DNA of 64,000 nt from Sternotherus odoratus (Eukaryota; Chordata; Testudines; Kinosternidae). The stretch covers positions 252,101,644 through 252,165,643 of the forward strand of contig JAVMKO010000001.1 of the NCBI GenBank assembly GCA_032164245.1, given 5' to 3'. Within the stretch, counting starts at the first letter, position 1. Each line of letters starts with the position of its first letter. A program made the translations under genes and the position numbers. The notes below the pieces were generated by a model. It was not told the DNA's origin and did not search any database. It saw only the letters and a list, made by a program, of their open reading frames with translations. Positions 10,620 through 22,334 of the stretch are shown one piece after another.

Positions 10620-11870
10620 ACTTGGGTATTACTGTGTTGATGGAGTCCATATAAATACTTAGAAAAACACCGTATCTATCAGACAAACTTTTTAACTGTC
10701 AAGTGCTTTGGAAAGCGGTTCTGAGGACTTGGAGATTGTTATATTTATGTTGAGGTTGTCTGTCTTACATGGTACATTATGAAAGGGTTTCCTCTTTTTC
10801 TTTTTCATGTAAAGTGAAACTCTGTAATACTTTACACTGGGAAATTACCTGTCTGCAAAAATGGACTGAACTGAGCAGAATCTAATTGGAAATGGAAGAA
10901 CAACCTGTGACCATGCATGATTTGGTAAATTAAGGGGAAAGCCAATGGTTAGAAATGAAACAAAAGAGATGTTTGTGTCATGGAATCCAGGCTTGAGAGA
11001 GGCATTTGTCTACATGGGAAATTTACTGGCATAAGTATACCGTGGGAGTTTTACCAGTATAACTCCACATGTGGACACACTTAAACCTGCACTCAAGCTT
11101 GAGTCCCAATCTTGCTCCCACTGCCTGCAGTCAGTGGGAGCTGTGCCAATAACTTTAGTGAGAAGAGGACTGAACTCTTGTGTCCATTTCAGCCATTACT
11201 TTCTTTTCAGGTGTTTTCTTTCGGGCTAGGCTCTGTCCAAGAAAAGAAAAGCTATTCTCCTAACCCCATCTACCACATAGGACTCTGTTGCTGATTGGGG
11301 TCTTTGAGTGCTACTGCAGTACAAATAAGTGTGGTTTATAAACAGACAAGGGTGACAACAGAACCTGTAATTACTCATTAAGGCATCTACACACTTTGAA
11401 GGTTCTTTTACTTCCCTCCCCCTCAATTCTCACAGGTTTTGTAGCCACAGTAGAAACTCCAAATATTTTATTTGCCACCTTCACACAACAAGAATTTGCC
11501 ACTGGGGGCAGAGCCCTGCTGATTCATGTGTAATACACTTATGTGCAATTTATACATTTTCCTTTACCTGCTATGATACTAATCACCATAGTTAAATACA
11601 CTGCAGCCAACTGGGCCTAAGGAGCCACCATCCTTAAGTGATGTGTCAAAAGGCAACACTGGCTACTTTCCTACACACTACACGCCCCACTGAGCACACC
11701 TATTTATAGTTATCGATGAATAATCTCAGAACAACTGCACTAGGTCTTTTTTCATTGATGTGAGATGCAGTCTCCACTAGCACACATGCACATTTCAACA
11801 AACATGACTGCCTCCCAGCCTTCAAGGTGTGGACAATAATAATTAACACCTAGCCCTTCTGTAGTGGTTT
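10620..11870. other. unassigned intergenic DNA
   Basis: AT-rich sequence. No conserved coding or repeat boundary recognised. Confidence 0.4.
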
Positions 11871-11875
11871 TTGTC

Positions 11876-12015
11876 AGTAGAGATCAAAGGATTATACCCA
11901 TTTTACAGATGGAGAAACTCAGGCAAAGAGAGGTGAAGTGACTTGCCCAAAGTCACCCATCAGGATAGTGGCACAGCTGGGACTAGAACCCAAGTCTCCT
12001 GAGGGGGAGTTTGAC
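11876..12015 (+). repeat. MIR SINE fragment
   Basis: It contains the characteristic MIR core order: cattttacagatggagaaact, then caggcaaagagaggtgaagt, then gacttgcccaaagtcac, then cagctgggactagaaccca. MIR is an ancient tRNA-derived SINE shared by amniotes. This copy is well preserved and in plus orientation. Confidence 0.85.
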
Positions 12016-12019
12016 CCCA

Positions 12020-13430
12020 GACTCCTTTACCTTCCTGAGAGGAGTGATGGTATTCCACAATACAAGGCAGCAGCCCCCCAATACAGTGCAAACAATTCTC
12101 ACAAGGTAGTGTTAGTCAGCGGTTATGGGGCCAGTGGGATGCCTACCCACTGTGCCACATATTCTGCTGGTGCCGGTTTAGGACTGGAAATCCCCAGTAA
12201 GTGCTGCTGTGATGGAAGCTTGTAGAATAGTGTGCTGGAAGGATGCATGGGAGATCTGACCACTATGCCAGGGTGAGCTGAGCTCCATGAATAGGATCTA
12301 TAAAGTACATGTAAATTAGAATGCACGAGGGGCAGTTGAGAACTACTTGGCACCTCAGGGCCCTGATTCCCCACTGGATTACATCAGTTTTATACACTGT
12401 TATAGCCTTACTGAAATCATTGGAGTTATACTCACTTAGAACTGGTGGAAGCGAGTGGAGGACTCAGTAGTTGGCAATGAGAGTGAGCCTTTATCACTGT
12501 TAGAGTATTTTTATTTATTTCAGATTTTGTTTGAATTATGTATGGTTGAGTCTCTTGGACTATTAGTGGCATTTGTTTGTCAAAGAAAGGAAATACTGAG
12601 TAGCTCGCACAGAATTTTACAAATCACTTCACATTTGAAGTAAACGATTGCACTAAATGATCACGGTGCCAGTGCCGAGCTCATGCTGCACAAAAGAAAC
12701 CGGCCCTGCCACAAGGATGAGACTATACTTGAAATCCAGTATTGTGCTCTTTTAAATGAGCTCCCCACAGCCACTAGAAAGTTGGAACACGCTGCAATGT
12801 TAATTTAGTCAATTTGCACATTGCCTAAGAAATGGTTTCCCATCTGTCAACAGATGACACCTCCGAAGTAAAACATTTTTACAGCTTATTTACACACTCA
12901 GAGTGATGTGCTGAGACTTTTCTCAAATACTTAAAATGGTCTTTTATTTAAAGAATAGAATGTGTTACTTAAATATGCAAACTAAGCTACTCCACCACCC
13001 TGCTACAAAATGCATGAAGTACAAAAGCATGCACCAAATACTTAAAGATGGGTACCACAATATATATAGTGGGCTATATTTTTGCTCTTTTACAATAAAA
13101 TAAATGTAGATTAACTTCATCTATATCTATGGAGTTTCTTTGGATTTGGAGAAGAATTTTGTCTAACAACTTATTATACTCATGGAAAAAGCGGAAGAAA
13201 CACATGCTCACACTTTCCTTATTATTTAGTAGCTGTATTGGATAGCTCCTTTCAGGTTCTGGGGTCCCATTGTACGATCCACTCTACACATCTATAATGA
13301 AAAACCAGTCCCTGTCCCAAGAGCTTACCGGCTAAGTATATCATGAGGCAACAGGTAAATACAAGAGACGGGAAGCACACGGTGATAGTGAGACAGTTCT
13401 GATCAATGGTTATAGCTTCAGCAAAGATAA
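12020..13430. other. unassigned intergenic DNA
   Basis: AT-rich, with no supported gene. No repeat boundary found. Confidence 0.4.
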
Positions 13431-13436
13431 CAGTGC

Positions 13437-13800
13437 ACCTCACCCCCCGTAGACCAAACCTGACACACCCACCTCACTTCCCCCCCCAACCAAACCCGAC
13501 ACCCCTACCTACCACCACAAACAAACCAGACACCCACACCTCACTTACCCCTCGACCAACCCCGACCCCCCAACCAAACCCAACACCCCCACCTTACCCC
13601 CCCACCAAACCCACCACCCCCTGACCAACCCCAACCCCCACACCTCACCCCTCACCCACCCAGACACCTTCCCACCCCCCCAGACCAAACCCAACACCCC
13701 TGGCTCACTTACCCCCCGACCAAACCCGACACCCCCACCTCACCCCCCGGCCAAACCCGACACCCCCACCTCACTTACCCTCCAACAAAACCCAACTCGG
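13437..13800. repeat. C-rich tandem array (about 35-40 bp units)
   Basis: Degenerate repeats of a unit like cccccnaccaaacccgacacccccacctcacttac, about nine to ten copies. Cytosine runs alternate with ACC/ACAC words. All plus-strand frames stay open for proline/threonine-rich nonsense peptides. Confidence 0.75.
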
Positions 13801-13905
13801 GTCCGTCGGAGGTGGGGAGGGGGCAGAGAGCTGAGGGATTCCAGGGTCCATCGGAGGTGGGGAGGGGGCAGAGAGCTGAGCGAGTGCAGTGTCCATTGGA
13901 GGGGG
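13801..13905. repeat. 45-bp tandem repeat, G-rich
   Basis: Copies start with gtccgtcgga (13801), gtccatcgga (13846) and gtccattgga (13891), an exact 45-bp period. The body contains ggtggggagggggcagagag. It directly abuts the C-rich array, giving a sharp C-to-G strand switch. Confidence 0.8.
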
Positions 13906-14165
13906 TATTATGACATCATAACTATGTCACAGAGACAGCAGCTGCCCAGCTGATGTGATTGGCCTTTAAAGAATTTCACCCCTGGGGGGCGTCAGAGGTG
14001 AGATTTGAAATTTTTTTGACTCTTACGGTCATTAGGACTCCAAGACCCCTAACTGTACCAAATTTCAAGTCTCTGGCTCAAACGGTGTGGAAGGAGTAAG
14101 CTTACGTACATACATACATACATACACGCATACACCATTTGACTTTTATATATATAGATACCTTA
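13906..14165 (+). repeat. Unclassified retroelement 3' end with (TACA)n tail
   Basis: It carries the phrase caaatttcaagtctctggctc, followed by aagcttacgtacatacata repeats and a tatatatata tail. A fixed 3' sequence running into a short simple repeat is typical of RTE-type LINE or SINE tails. Family not determined. Confidence 0.45.
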
Positions 14166-14179
14166 TAAAGATATAAAGG

Positions 14180-14430
14180 CATGATCTACACCACTCTCAT
14201 TATAAGGCTGAGCACCAGAGAAAGACAGTCACTGGGAATTCATGGAGCTGCTCCTTCTGAGAGGGGACATAACAGTTTTCAAGTACACAAAAGGTTATTA
14301 CAAGAGGAGGAAGAAAAATTGTTCTTAACCTCTAAGGATAGGACAAGAAGCAGTGGGGCTTAAACTACAACAAAGGACTGGACTAGATGACCTCTCAAGG
14401 CCCCTTCCAGTCCTATGATTCCGTGATTAA
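14180..14430 (+). mobile_element. CR1 LINE 3' end (truncated)
   Basis: The late CR1 sequence gacataacagttttcaagta, then ggactggactagatgacctct, then ccttccagtcctatgatt is recognisable. This copy keeps only the C-terminal codons and 3' end, as expected from 5' truncation during reverse transcription. Confidence 0.7.
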
Positions 14431-16335
14431 GGAGATACATGGGGGTAGAAAAAAACACCTTTATTTCACATTGGTAGTTGCAATGAGATGCTTGATAATA
14501 GCAGACAGAATGATTTAGTGAGTTGATAACTAAAGGTTACAGAAGGTCATCGGAATGGAGAAGCTGACCTTTGAACATTACAAACAACCAGACAGTTATT
14601 GTGAATATCACAAACAGCCAGACAATGATTTTAAGGCATGACTTACTTTTATTGCATCTAAACACAAATAATGACCAGGCCTCCAAGGACTCAGTCAGTT
14701 AGAATGGCTTCCTTTTCTGTTTTTAACAAGAGCTCCATTATAATGGGCAGCTGACTCCATGTGATCTATTGAACCCGTGAAACAAAACATGCGGATGTCC
14801 TGAGATTAGAAAGGGAATTGGGTTCATAGTTTTACTTAAGAGATTTACTGGCTTAACTAGAATGCAGGTAGAGGAAAGAGGAGCCCTGAGGGTCTGATAG
14901 TATATGTCACCTGGTATTAGGAGATACCAGACAAAACTGTCTGACCCACATGTGACTAGCTGACAATGTTGTGTGCATAAAATCATAAAAAGAAAATGCA
15001 CAAAACTGAAAAACACCCTGGAGCTTTTCTTTCAGATGTGGATGAAATATTGAGTCTTTCTTTGGAGGTTCAGTCTGAAGGGTTTTGGTCAGCAATAGCT
15101 CTGGTTGCAATCTAGCCTGTCTGAACATTAGGGGGGGAAACATCCCCTAGTCAGTGGTACTGAGAAATCAGGTAATTTAGCTGATTATTCAGAACAACTC
15201 TTTGTGGTGTAAGGGGAAGCCTCCTCTCATGCTGCATTTCTCCAGCATCTTCTGAATAGGTTGTCTGAGGTAACCATGGCCAGTCAGTGGTACATTGGTG
15301 GTAAAATACCCTCTCTGAGGGACCAATTGGGATAGCTCTACTCATTCCACAGGCAATTCCCTTGCTTTATTTTGTGAGGGATATTTGGTCCCAATCTATT
15401 TGTGACTATTGTCCCTTCTACACATTTCCTGAAGTTTGAAGGAAGTGTGAAAAATTTAAACTAGGAGATGCTGCAACAGCATCCTTATTTGAACATATTG
15501 ATATGTTAGTTAGCTTGTGTCCAGTAAAATTTGCATGATTTAACTAGATAATATTGTAATCTGTACAGAATAGAATTTTTTTTATTTACTCCACCATATT
15601 TCATAACAGGGTCTATCAGGTTGCTTTAAAAAAAACCAGTTTTATTGAGAGTAGGAAGATACCCCCCCCCATTTCAAAAATGGACATTGGACATTAGTTT
15701 CCACTTGAACAGGTATCAAAGAATAGCTTAGGATACCTGAGGTTAAGGTATGACACTGCTAATGGCAATAGAGTAATGTGGAACATGGATGTAAGCACAA
15801 GAATTTGTGGAAGGCTGCTAGAACAGAGTTTGGCATAAATTTTATGGTAATTCAATGATTTCATGATCTATACAATTCTTAACTATTTATGGTAGCAACT
15901 GTGATGTCCTAGGAAGAATAGGGTAGTGCATCTTTAAAAGACATGTTAGTGGTCACTAAATTATGCATACCCAGAAAATGAACACCCTCTCCCTCAAATC
16001 TGATGGAGTGGAGAAGAAAAACTCAAAGCTCTAGAAGGCTGCTGAGGATAATATATTACTGGTGGATAAGGATGTACTAATATTAAGCAACATGTCATGG
16101 TTGGTTGTTACAGAGTGAGAGTTAACGAGAATGTAATCTTTTCAGCCCCAGCATCTTCTATCACCATGTTATATTCATGTAACCCGTGTACTGAAAGGTT
16201 CAAATGTTAAGAGGACTCCCCCTACAATGCCGTTTTCAGTTCATTATAAGTCAACATACAACTTCCTCAGTTTCCTCTTTTTATTCCAGTTGTCCACCAG
16301 AGGGAGCCAGACTCCACTGATATCGCATGTAAACA
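14431..16335. other. unassigned intergenic DNA
   Basis: AT-rich, with no conserved reading frame. A CTCF-like word (ccaccagagggagc, about 16294-16307) is the only local motif noted. Confidence 0.4.
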
Positions 16336-16339
16336 ATGT

Positions 16340-16880
16340 AAACTGTAATAAAGTTCTTGTTGCACCTTAGAGACTTACAAATTTATCTGGGCATAAGCTT
16401 TCATGGGCTAACACACTTCATCAGATGCATGGAGTGGAAAATACAGGAGCAGGTATAAATATATGAAAATATGTGAGTTGTCTTACCAAGTGTGAGGTCA
16501 GTCTAATGCCACAATTCAGCTGACGGCAGGATACCAAGGAAGGAAAAATAAGTTTTGAATGAGAATGGCCCATTTCAGACAGTTGACAAGAAGGTGTGAG
16601 TAATAGTCGGGGGAAATTAGTAGTTGGGAAATTAGGTTTAGGTTTTGTAATGACCCAACCACTCCCAGTCTTTATTCAGGCCTAATCTGATAATGTCCAG
16701 TTTGCAAATTAATTCCAGTTCTTCAGTTTCACATTGGAGTCTGTTTTTGAAGTTTTTTTGTTGAGGAATTGCCACTTTGGGGTCTATTATTGAGTGACCA
16801 GGGAGATTGAAGTATTCTCCTACTGGTTTTTGCTGAAACAGACTAACATGGCTACCACTCTGAAAAATGTAAGAGAGTTG
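16340..16880 (-). mobile_element. Penelope-like element fragment, 3' part
   Basis: The minus strand from about 16886 to 16638 encodes GEYFNLPGHSIIDPKVAIPQ and later ETEELELICKLDIIRLGLNK and DWEWLGHYKT. This matches by eye the segment following the GIY-YIG endonuclease of the element at 41589-42528 (its GEHFSLPGHTITDLKV and GLNKDFEWLANYK). The plus strand at 16342-16440 carries the terminal repeat words gcaccttagagactta and cataagctttcatgggcta. The N-terminal RT is absent. Confidence 0.75.
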
Positions 16881-16893
16881 TGTCACTGGACTA

Positions 16894-17090
16894 TCTGCAA
16901 TAGAGAGGTAGGCATGTTAGTCTGCAGAAGTGACAGAGTCCTGTGGCACCTTAAAGACTAACAAAAGTACTGAAGCATAAGCTTTCGTGGGCTAATACCC
17001 ACGTCAATGAAGTGGATATTAGCCCACAAAAGCTTATGCTTCAGTACTTTTGTTAGTCTTTAAGGTGCCACAGCCCTCTTTGTCGCTATC
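16894..17090. repeat. Penelope-like terminal fold-back
   Basis: Two 61-bp arms, 16942-17002 and 17012-17072, are reverse complements with two mismatches, around a 9-bp centre (gtcaatgaa). The arm sequence is the PLE tail (tgtggcaccttaaagactaa ... aagctttcgtgggctaatac). The unit lies immediately beside the PLE fragment at 16340-16880. Confidence 0.85.
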
Positions 17091-17189
17091 TGAGCTAGTT
17101 GAACATAGATCACATCATCCCCTCAAAAAGAAAGTGATCCAAGAATCAATGTATCTAGCACACTTTAAAAGTGAATCCTGTCTTTCTCC

Positions 17190-17290
17190 TGACACTTTGG
17201 CTAAGGCCTCGCACATGAATAAAATATGAACAACAATTCTTCTCCTACCTCAGAGGGGTATTGTGAGGAACAAATCATTAATGTTTGTGA
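17190..17290. repeat. MIR/L2-like fragment
   Basis: The phrase ctcctacctcagaggggtat followed by tgtgaggaacaaatcattaatg resembles the MIR/L2 3' consensus. Short and diverged. Confidence 0.4.
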
Positions 17291-17679
17291 AATGCTCAGA
17301 CTCTACAGTGGTGAGTGAGATAAAAAAACTTGTAGGTAAATAGAAGGACAATGTACCTTTGTGCAAAAATGAATGGCAGGTCTGAAAGCAATGAGAAAGC
17401 CATTTCTTTTCTCTCCACCTGCCCTGGAGAAGCTGGTGGCATTGTGCCATGATCTCTGTTAAAATTGCAGTGTACATTTAGTATTGGATCATTTAAAGAA
17501 ATGCCACTCCACACAGATCAAATCCAGGCACCTTATACAGCACCAGCGACTTGGATAAGAAGTGTTGATTCAATTCCTCTACTTGTCAGGGTTAGCTACT
17601 CAATGTCTGAAAATCAAACAAACTTCATTCAGATGGCGCTCAGTTACCTCCTCAAAGGTAAACAGTAACTAGATACTTA

Positions 17680-17800
17680 GCCACAAGTGGAGGTTTTTGT
17701 TTGTCAATATTCTGTAAAACAGGGATAATAGGTCCCTACCTCACAGGGGAGTTAGGAGGATAAAATCCTCCTTATTGTGTGAGGCACTCTGCTAGGGTTT
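17680..17800 (+). repeat. MIR/L2-like fragment
   Basis: Phrases gtaaaacagggataatag and ccctacctcacaggggagtt followed by aggaggataaaatcc match the well-known 3' part of MIR/L2 repeats. Confidence 0.6.
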
Positions 17801-18270
17801 ACAGACCCCACATTAAACCAGAGCAAGGCATGGTGCATTACTGGGCCAGGAAGACTCCACCCCGCAAGCAGCCGCAGGACACGTGCCAGGGGGAGGGACA
17901 GTTTAAATAGGCACAGGTAGCCCAGGAGTAAGGGGAAATAAATTCCAGGCTGTGTTCGGAAGTGAGGCTGATGCCCGGAGCTGTGGGAAGGGTGATTATA
18001 GCATTGGTAAGGCCACTCTGGAAGCAGTGAGCCATTTTAACTTCCCCGACCCTTTTTTATTTTTGCAATTAGAAACCCAAGAGGGGGGGGATGGTGTCCC
18101 CCTGGGAGGCTATACTGATACTGCTAAGTCTATGACTGTGCCCCAGAGGGAGGAAGTGATCTCGGATGGGGAGTGTAACTTGGAGTGGATCAATGAGTGG
18201 CCTGGACATGGCAACACCCCTTTAGGGCCCTGGACGGGTAAATTGTGAGGGCCTGAGTCCTCCCTCACTC
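17800..18270. other. LTR-like GC-rich sequence, unassigned
   Basis: Contains agggacagtttaaatagg (TATA-like) and ggggaaataaattcc, a U3/R-like arrangement, followed by a 98-codon open stretch (17952-18248) with no recognised domain. Boundaries and duplication not found. Confidence 0.3.
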
Positions 18271-18815
18271 TGTTGTGAGAGAACCCTGCAGGGGGAAGGG
18301 GGAAGGGACACATGGAGGGGGGAGGGATAACTGAGGTGCATTGTATATGACCTGGCAGGACCCCCCTCCAGGATGAGCAAACATAAGAGATTGGAGGAGC
18401 CTGACCACTAGAGGAGTTGGCTATTGGGCTGTGCTGTGCTGCTCAGATACTGCAGTGATGGGGCCATATTATCGAGGTAGGTAAACCTGCTAACAAGAGA
18501 GATTTTGAATCTATTTGAAAACTAGAAGTATATTTTCAATGTGGTACTCAAGAATGAGCTGTTGAACCTCCCCCTACCCTTCTCCCTCAAATATCAATGG
18601 GAGTGATGTGGCCATGCTTCTCCTCTGGGTACTGTACTGAGACTACCAACTCGTGTCGTATACACCACTTCACTTCATTCAGATCTAAGGCAAGGTCTAC
18701 ACCAGAATGTTCAGCCTTGTTTTACCATGGCTATCAAAACTGTGACTTTCACCACCCCACCTAACACTGAACTGTGCTGAAGATTCAACGTCCCTTTTAA
18801 CAAGTCCTGGACTGC

Positions 18816-20571
18816 TGTGACGGGTTTGGTCACAGAGACCCTCTTGGGACTGTCACCTGATGTGCTGAGATTACCACTGAGCCCATTTTGTCTGCTGGTT
18901 TGGGCCTCCAGAACCTTGTCTTGTTGAACCAGACACACAAGCCTGCTGCAACACAGACCCAGGGTCTGAACCATGCCCCCAAAGCTGCAGATTTAACGAA
19001 AAACAGCTTAAGAAGTGCTCCTGTCTCCAGCACCTAGACACACAGATCCCAATGGGATCCAAACCCCAAATAAATCCATTTTACTCTGTATAAAGCTTAT
19101 ACAGGGTAAACTCATAGATCGTTCACCCTCTATAACACTGATAGAGATATGCCCAGGTGTTTGCTGCCCCAGGTATTAATCACTTACTCTGGGTTTATTA
19201 ATAAACAAAAGTGATTTTATTATGTATAAAAGTAGGATTTAAGTGGTTTCAAGTATGTGATAGAGTCAGACCTGAAGGGTATAGGAGAGTGCTGGAAGGC
19301 AGGTACATCAGTCTCAGGATGTGCAGGTCTCTGTTCCCCCTATAGCCAAACAAAGGCTACTCCAGGCCAATCAAGACACCTGGGGTCAATTAAGAAGGTT
19401 CTAGCAGGCAGCAGGTTAATTAGGAGCACCTGCTGTCAAGTAAGGCCTTAATAAAAACCCCCTGCCTCAGGCAGACAGGGTGGGTGTTTTGGAGCAGAGA
19501 GGAGTTTGGAGGCATTGAAGCAGAGAGCAGTTTGGAAGGAGTACCTGAGGTAAGGGTGAAGTGGAGAGTAAAGAAGCAGGAACTGTTGTGGGGAAGAAGC
19601 CCAGGGAATTGTATTGTACTTGGTGGTTAAAAGGTCAGCCATCTCAACTGATACTATTAGGGTCCCTGGGCTGGAGCCCGGAGAAGAGGGCGGGCCCGCC
19701 CCCCCCCCCCTGCCTTCCGCAATTAGTCACTGAGGCTAGTGAAATCCGCCAAGAAACGCAGGACCCACGAGTACAGGCTTGGAGCTTTGTCACAAGTAGT
19801 AACAGAGAGAACAAAGTTACTAAGTAAAATAAATCAAGGCTAACTTAATATACTAAGGATCTAGTTATAAATACTAACTTCTCACCCTAGCTGTTATCTT
19901 GGATACAATCCTTTTCAGACCAATTTATGGCCTGGGTCCAGCAATCACTCACACCCCTGTAGTTACAGTTCTTTGTTCCAGTTTCTTTCAGGCATCTCTC
20001 TGGGGTAGAGAAGGCATCTCTTGAGTCAGCTGAAGACAAAAATGGAGAGGCATCCAGGGCCTTTTATATTCTCTCTCTTGTGGGCAGAAATCCCTATGTT
20101 CTTCTATGCAAAATCACAGCAACAAGATGGAGTTTGTAGCCACCTGGGCAAGTCACATGTCCATGAATGATTCTGCTTTTTGCAAGACGAGGCCATTGTT
20201 TACATGTTAAGTTTGATCATTCCCAGGAAAGCTCTGATGCGGGTTGGTGTCTCCCAAAGTCCATTATGAGTTAAGTACTCCCAGTTACTTGAATAGACCC
20301 TTCACAATATGTTGGCCAGACCTTCCTTATGTGTTTCCTATAGCAAACACTTCAAATACAAGCATAGAGCCAATGCTCAGAATGTCAGATATAAAAATGA
20401 TACATGCATACAAATAGTATGTACATATACTATTTATATTGAATATATTCAGTAGATGATAACCTTTGCAAAGATATGTTACCTGTCATATCTAGGACAA
20501 AGCATATTCCAGTTATGTCATATTTACACTCATAAGCATATTTCCATAAACATGTAGAGTGCAACGTCACA
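18816..20571 (-). repeat. Large LTR-like element interrupted by another LTR
   Basis: Starts TGTGACGGGTTTGG and ends GCAACGTCACA, so both ends are TGTGAC inverted words. Excluding the 537-bp insertion at 19256-19792 (plus its 6-bp duplication) it is about 1.2 kb. I associate this sequence with a common turtle LTR, read from 20571 downward; no internal viral genes adjoin it. A clear target-site duplication was not found. Confidence 0.5.
19256..19792 (+). repeat. Solo LTR nested inside another LTR
   Basis: Begins TGTGATAGAG and ends GCTTTGTCA, flanked by a perfect 6-bp duplication CAAGTA (19250-19255 and 19793-19798). It contains an A/T-rich core (cttaataaaaacccc at about 19446), usable as TATA or polyadenylation signal, and a C10+ run near 19698. 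It must be younger than the element it splits. Confidence 0.8.
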
Positions 20572-20802
20572 ACAGTCAGTCCCTGTTAGAGTGAAAGGTC
20601 AATGCCAATTTACTAAAATGAGAATTGAATTTAATTGATCCCGGCCAGGAGAGCAAGGCAGCCGAGTTCAACTGGCTGAAGGGAGGTGGGGGAAGTTTTG
20701 TTTGCCCTTATCAACCATATCTGAAAATGCTGGGGCTGCTGAATACTTTTTGTACAGCTTTGCCAGTATAGAAACCACTGTGGTTAAAGAGGTAAAATCC
20801 CT

Positions 20803-20930
20803 AATGTTAGGTTGACAACCCTCCAGGATTGTCCTGGAATCTCCAGGAATTAAAGATTCGTCTGTAATTAAAGATTGTCATGTGATGAAACCTCCAGGAA
20901 TAAGTCCAACCAAAATTGGTAACTCTAAAT
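20803..20930. mobile_element. Short MITE (about 125 bp), GGTTGCCAAC family
   Basis: Left end taggttgacaaccctccagg, right end ccaaaattggtaactcta. The middle contains a self-complementary attaaagatt...taattaaagatt. It is the same family as the element at 29147-29269, which has a clean 8-bp duplication. Confidence 0.65.
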
Positions 20931-21420
20931 TAAGTTTTAGTCTTAGAAGCATATTTTTGTTTTTGTTTGTAACCATTTCTATCCCAATGACTTCCACTTG
21001 GTGTCACTTAAATATTTGTTCTGTGTTAATAAACTCACTCTTGTTTTGTTACAAAATTACCTCAGTGCAGTGTTTCATGCTGATGAGTCAAGCTAACAGG
21101 CCGAGGTGGTGTATTGTTTCTTTAAAGGACCATCAAACTTGATAAGTTTTGGGGAGTGTTCCAATGAGAAGGACTGGACACTACAGGGGAGATAGTTTTG
21201 GGGACTCTTAGGGCTTCAAGGGCTGTTGGTGTCACCCTGCACAGAGGAAACAGGCTGGTGGAAACCAGGGTGAAGCTCTCTGTGCTATGGTCACACTGCA
21301 GGTATCAGTTCTCTGAGCCAAAGCTGCACAGCGCAGAGGCACCCAGGGTTACCCAGAGTAGGCAGTGACACAACCCTGTTCTGGTCTGGGTTGAACCCCA
21401 AAGCATAACAAACACTTATC
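20931..21420 (+). repeat. LTR-like sequence with polyadenylation signal
   Basis: gtgttaataaactcactctt (about 21026) reads like the R region of an endogenous retroelement LTR, followed by GC-richer U5-like sequence. Ends and duplication not resolved. No retroviral gene is present. Confidence 0.3.
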
Positions 21421-22330
21421 AGCATGGTATTGCATTAAGGAGAAAGATTGGTTTAGAGTAACTTTTCTCCAGCTGTCTCTTGCTGCTGCTGCGCCATTTC
21501 GATATGTTTGATCTAGGACAGCTGGAAATGCTCATTAATGTCAGTGAGATGGATGGGCATGAATCTAGCACAGTAGGACCTAATGCCAATATGAGTCCTA
21601 AATCCATGTTGATGCACTTAACTAACATCAGTCTGCTCTGAGCATCCAGAAATCCTTCCAAAGTCAATGGGACCTGCAGGTGCTTAGCATCTTTTGAAAA
21701 GGTCAAAAGGCCACTTATTTAGGTGCTTAAGTATGGGTTTGGCCTAATTTGACCCACTAGGTTTGAAAAATTGTGTTCAGATTGAACATGAGCGGAAGCA
21801 GGGCCTCATGTAAGGAAGGGAGAGAAGCTTCCTCCCAAGCTCTACCACAGAACCAGCAGTTCTAGGATTCTGGGGACAAATCTGAACCTGAATTTTCAGA
21901 TAAATGGACATGCCGTGTCTGGAGTAACACTGTATTGTTAGCAGCACAGGAACACTTTTAGCAGTAAAGAGCACAGAGATGAGTTAGAAAAACAACTGCC
22001 TTTTGTTAAGGGCAAAATTAAAACTACACAGACAAGAATTCATTCCTGTTCAGGCTGATTTGGGTTGAATTTTGTGACACAAAACAACACGGGTAACACA
22101 GGTACCAAATGGGAAATGATTAATTTCTTGTAGGGTTACATTACTGAGGAAAATCGAAGTATTCAAACTTTCCACGTTACAGCAGGCTTAGATATTTTAA
22201 CAAATGTTAGGGCCTAATCCTGGTCAGTGCTCAACGTTCATAGGCTTTCAGCCCTAGCTTTTGAGGTCCATCATAATCACCCCATATCCAACACTGTGCT
22301 GTCAAGATTCTTTAATTGTGTATACAAGAA
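21421..22330. other. unassigned intergenic DNA with old repeat phrases
   Basis: 21640-21750 has phrases (aaagtcaatgggacctgcag, ttaggtgcttaagtatggg) typical of ancient amniote LINE 3' ends. No coding. Confidence 0.4.
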
Positions 22331-22334
22331 AGCT

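Noticed and set aside
16291..16307. CTCF-like word ccaccagagggagc as an insulator
   Set aside because: A single match to a short motif, with an A where the consensus prefers C, in repeat-like DNA; too weak to annotate.
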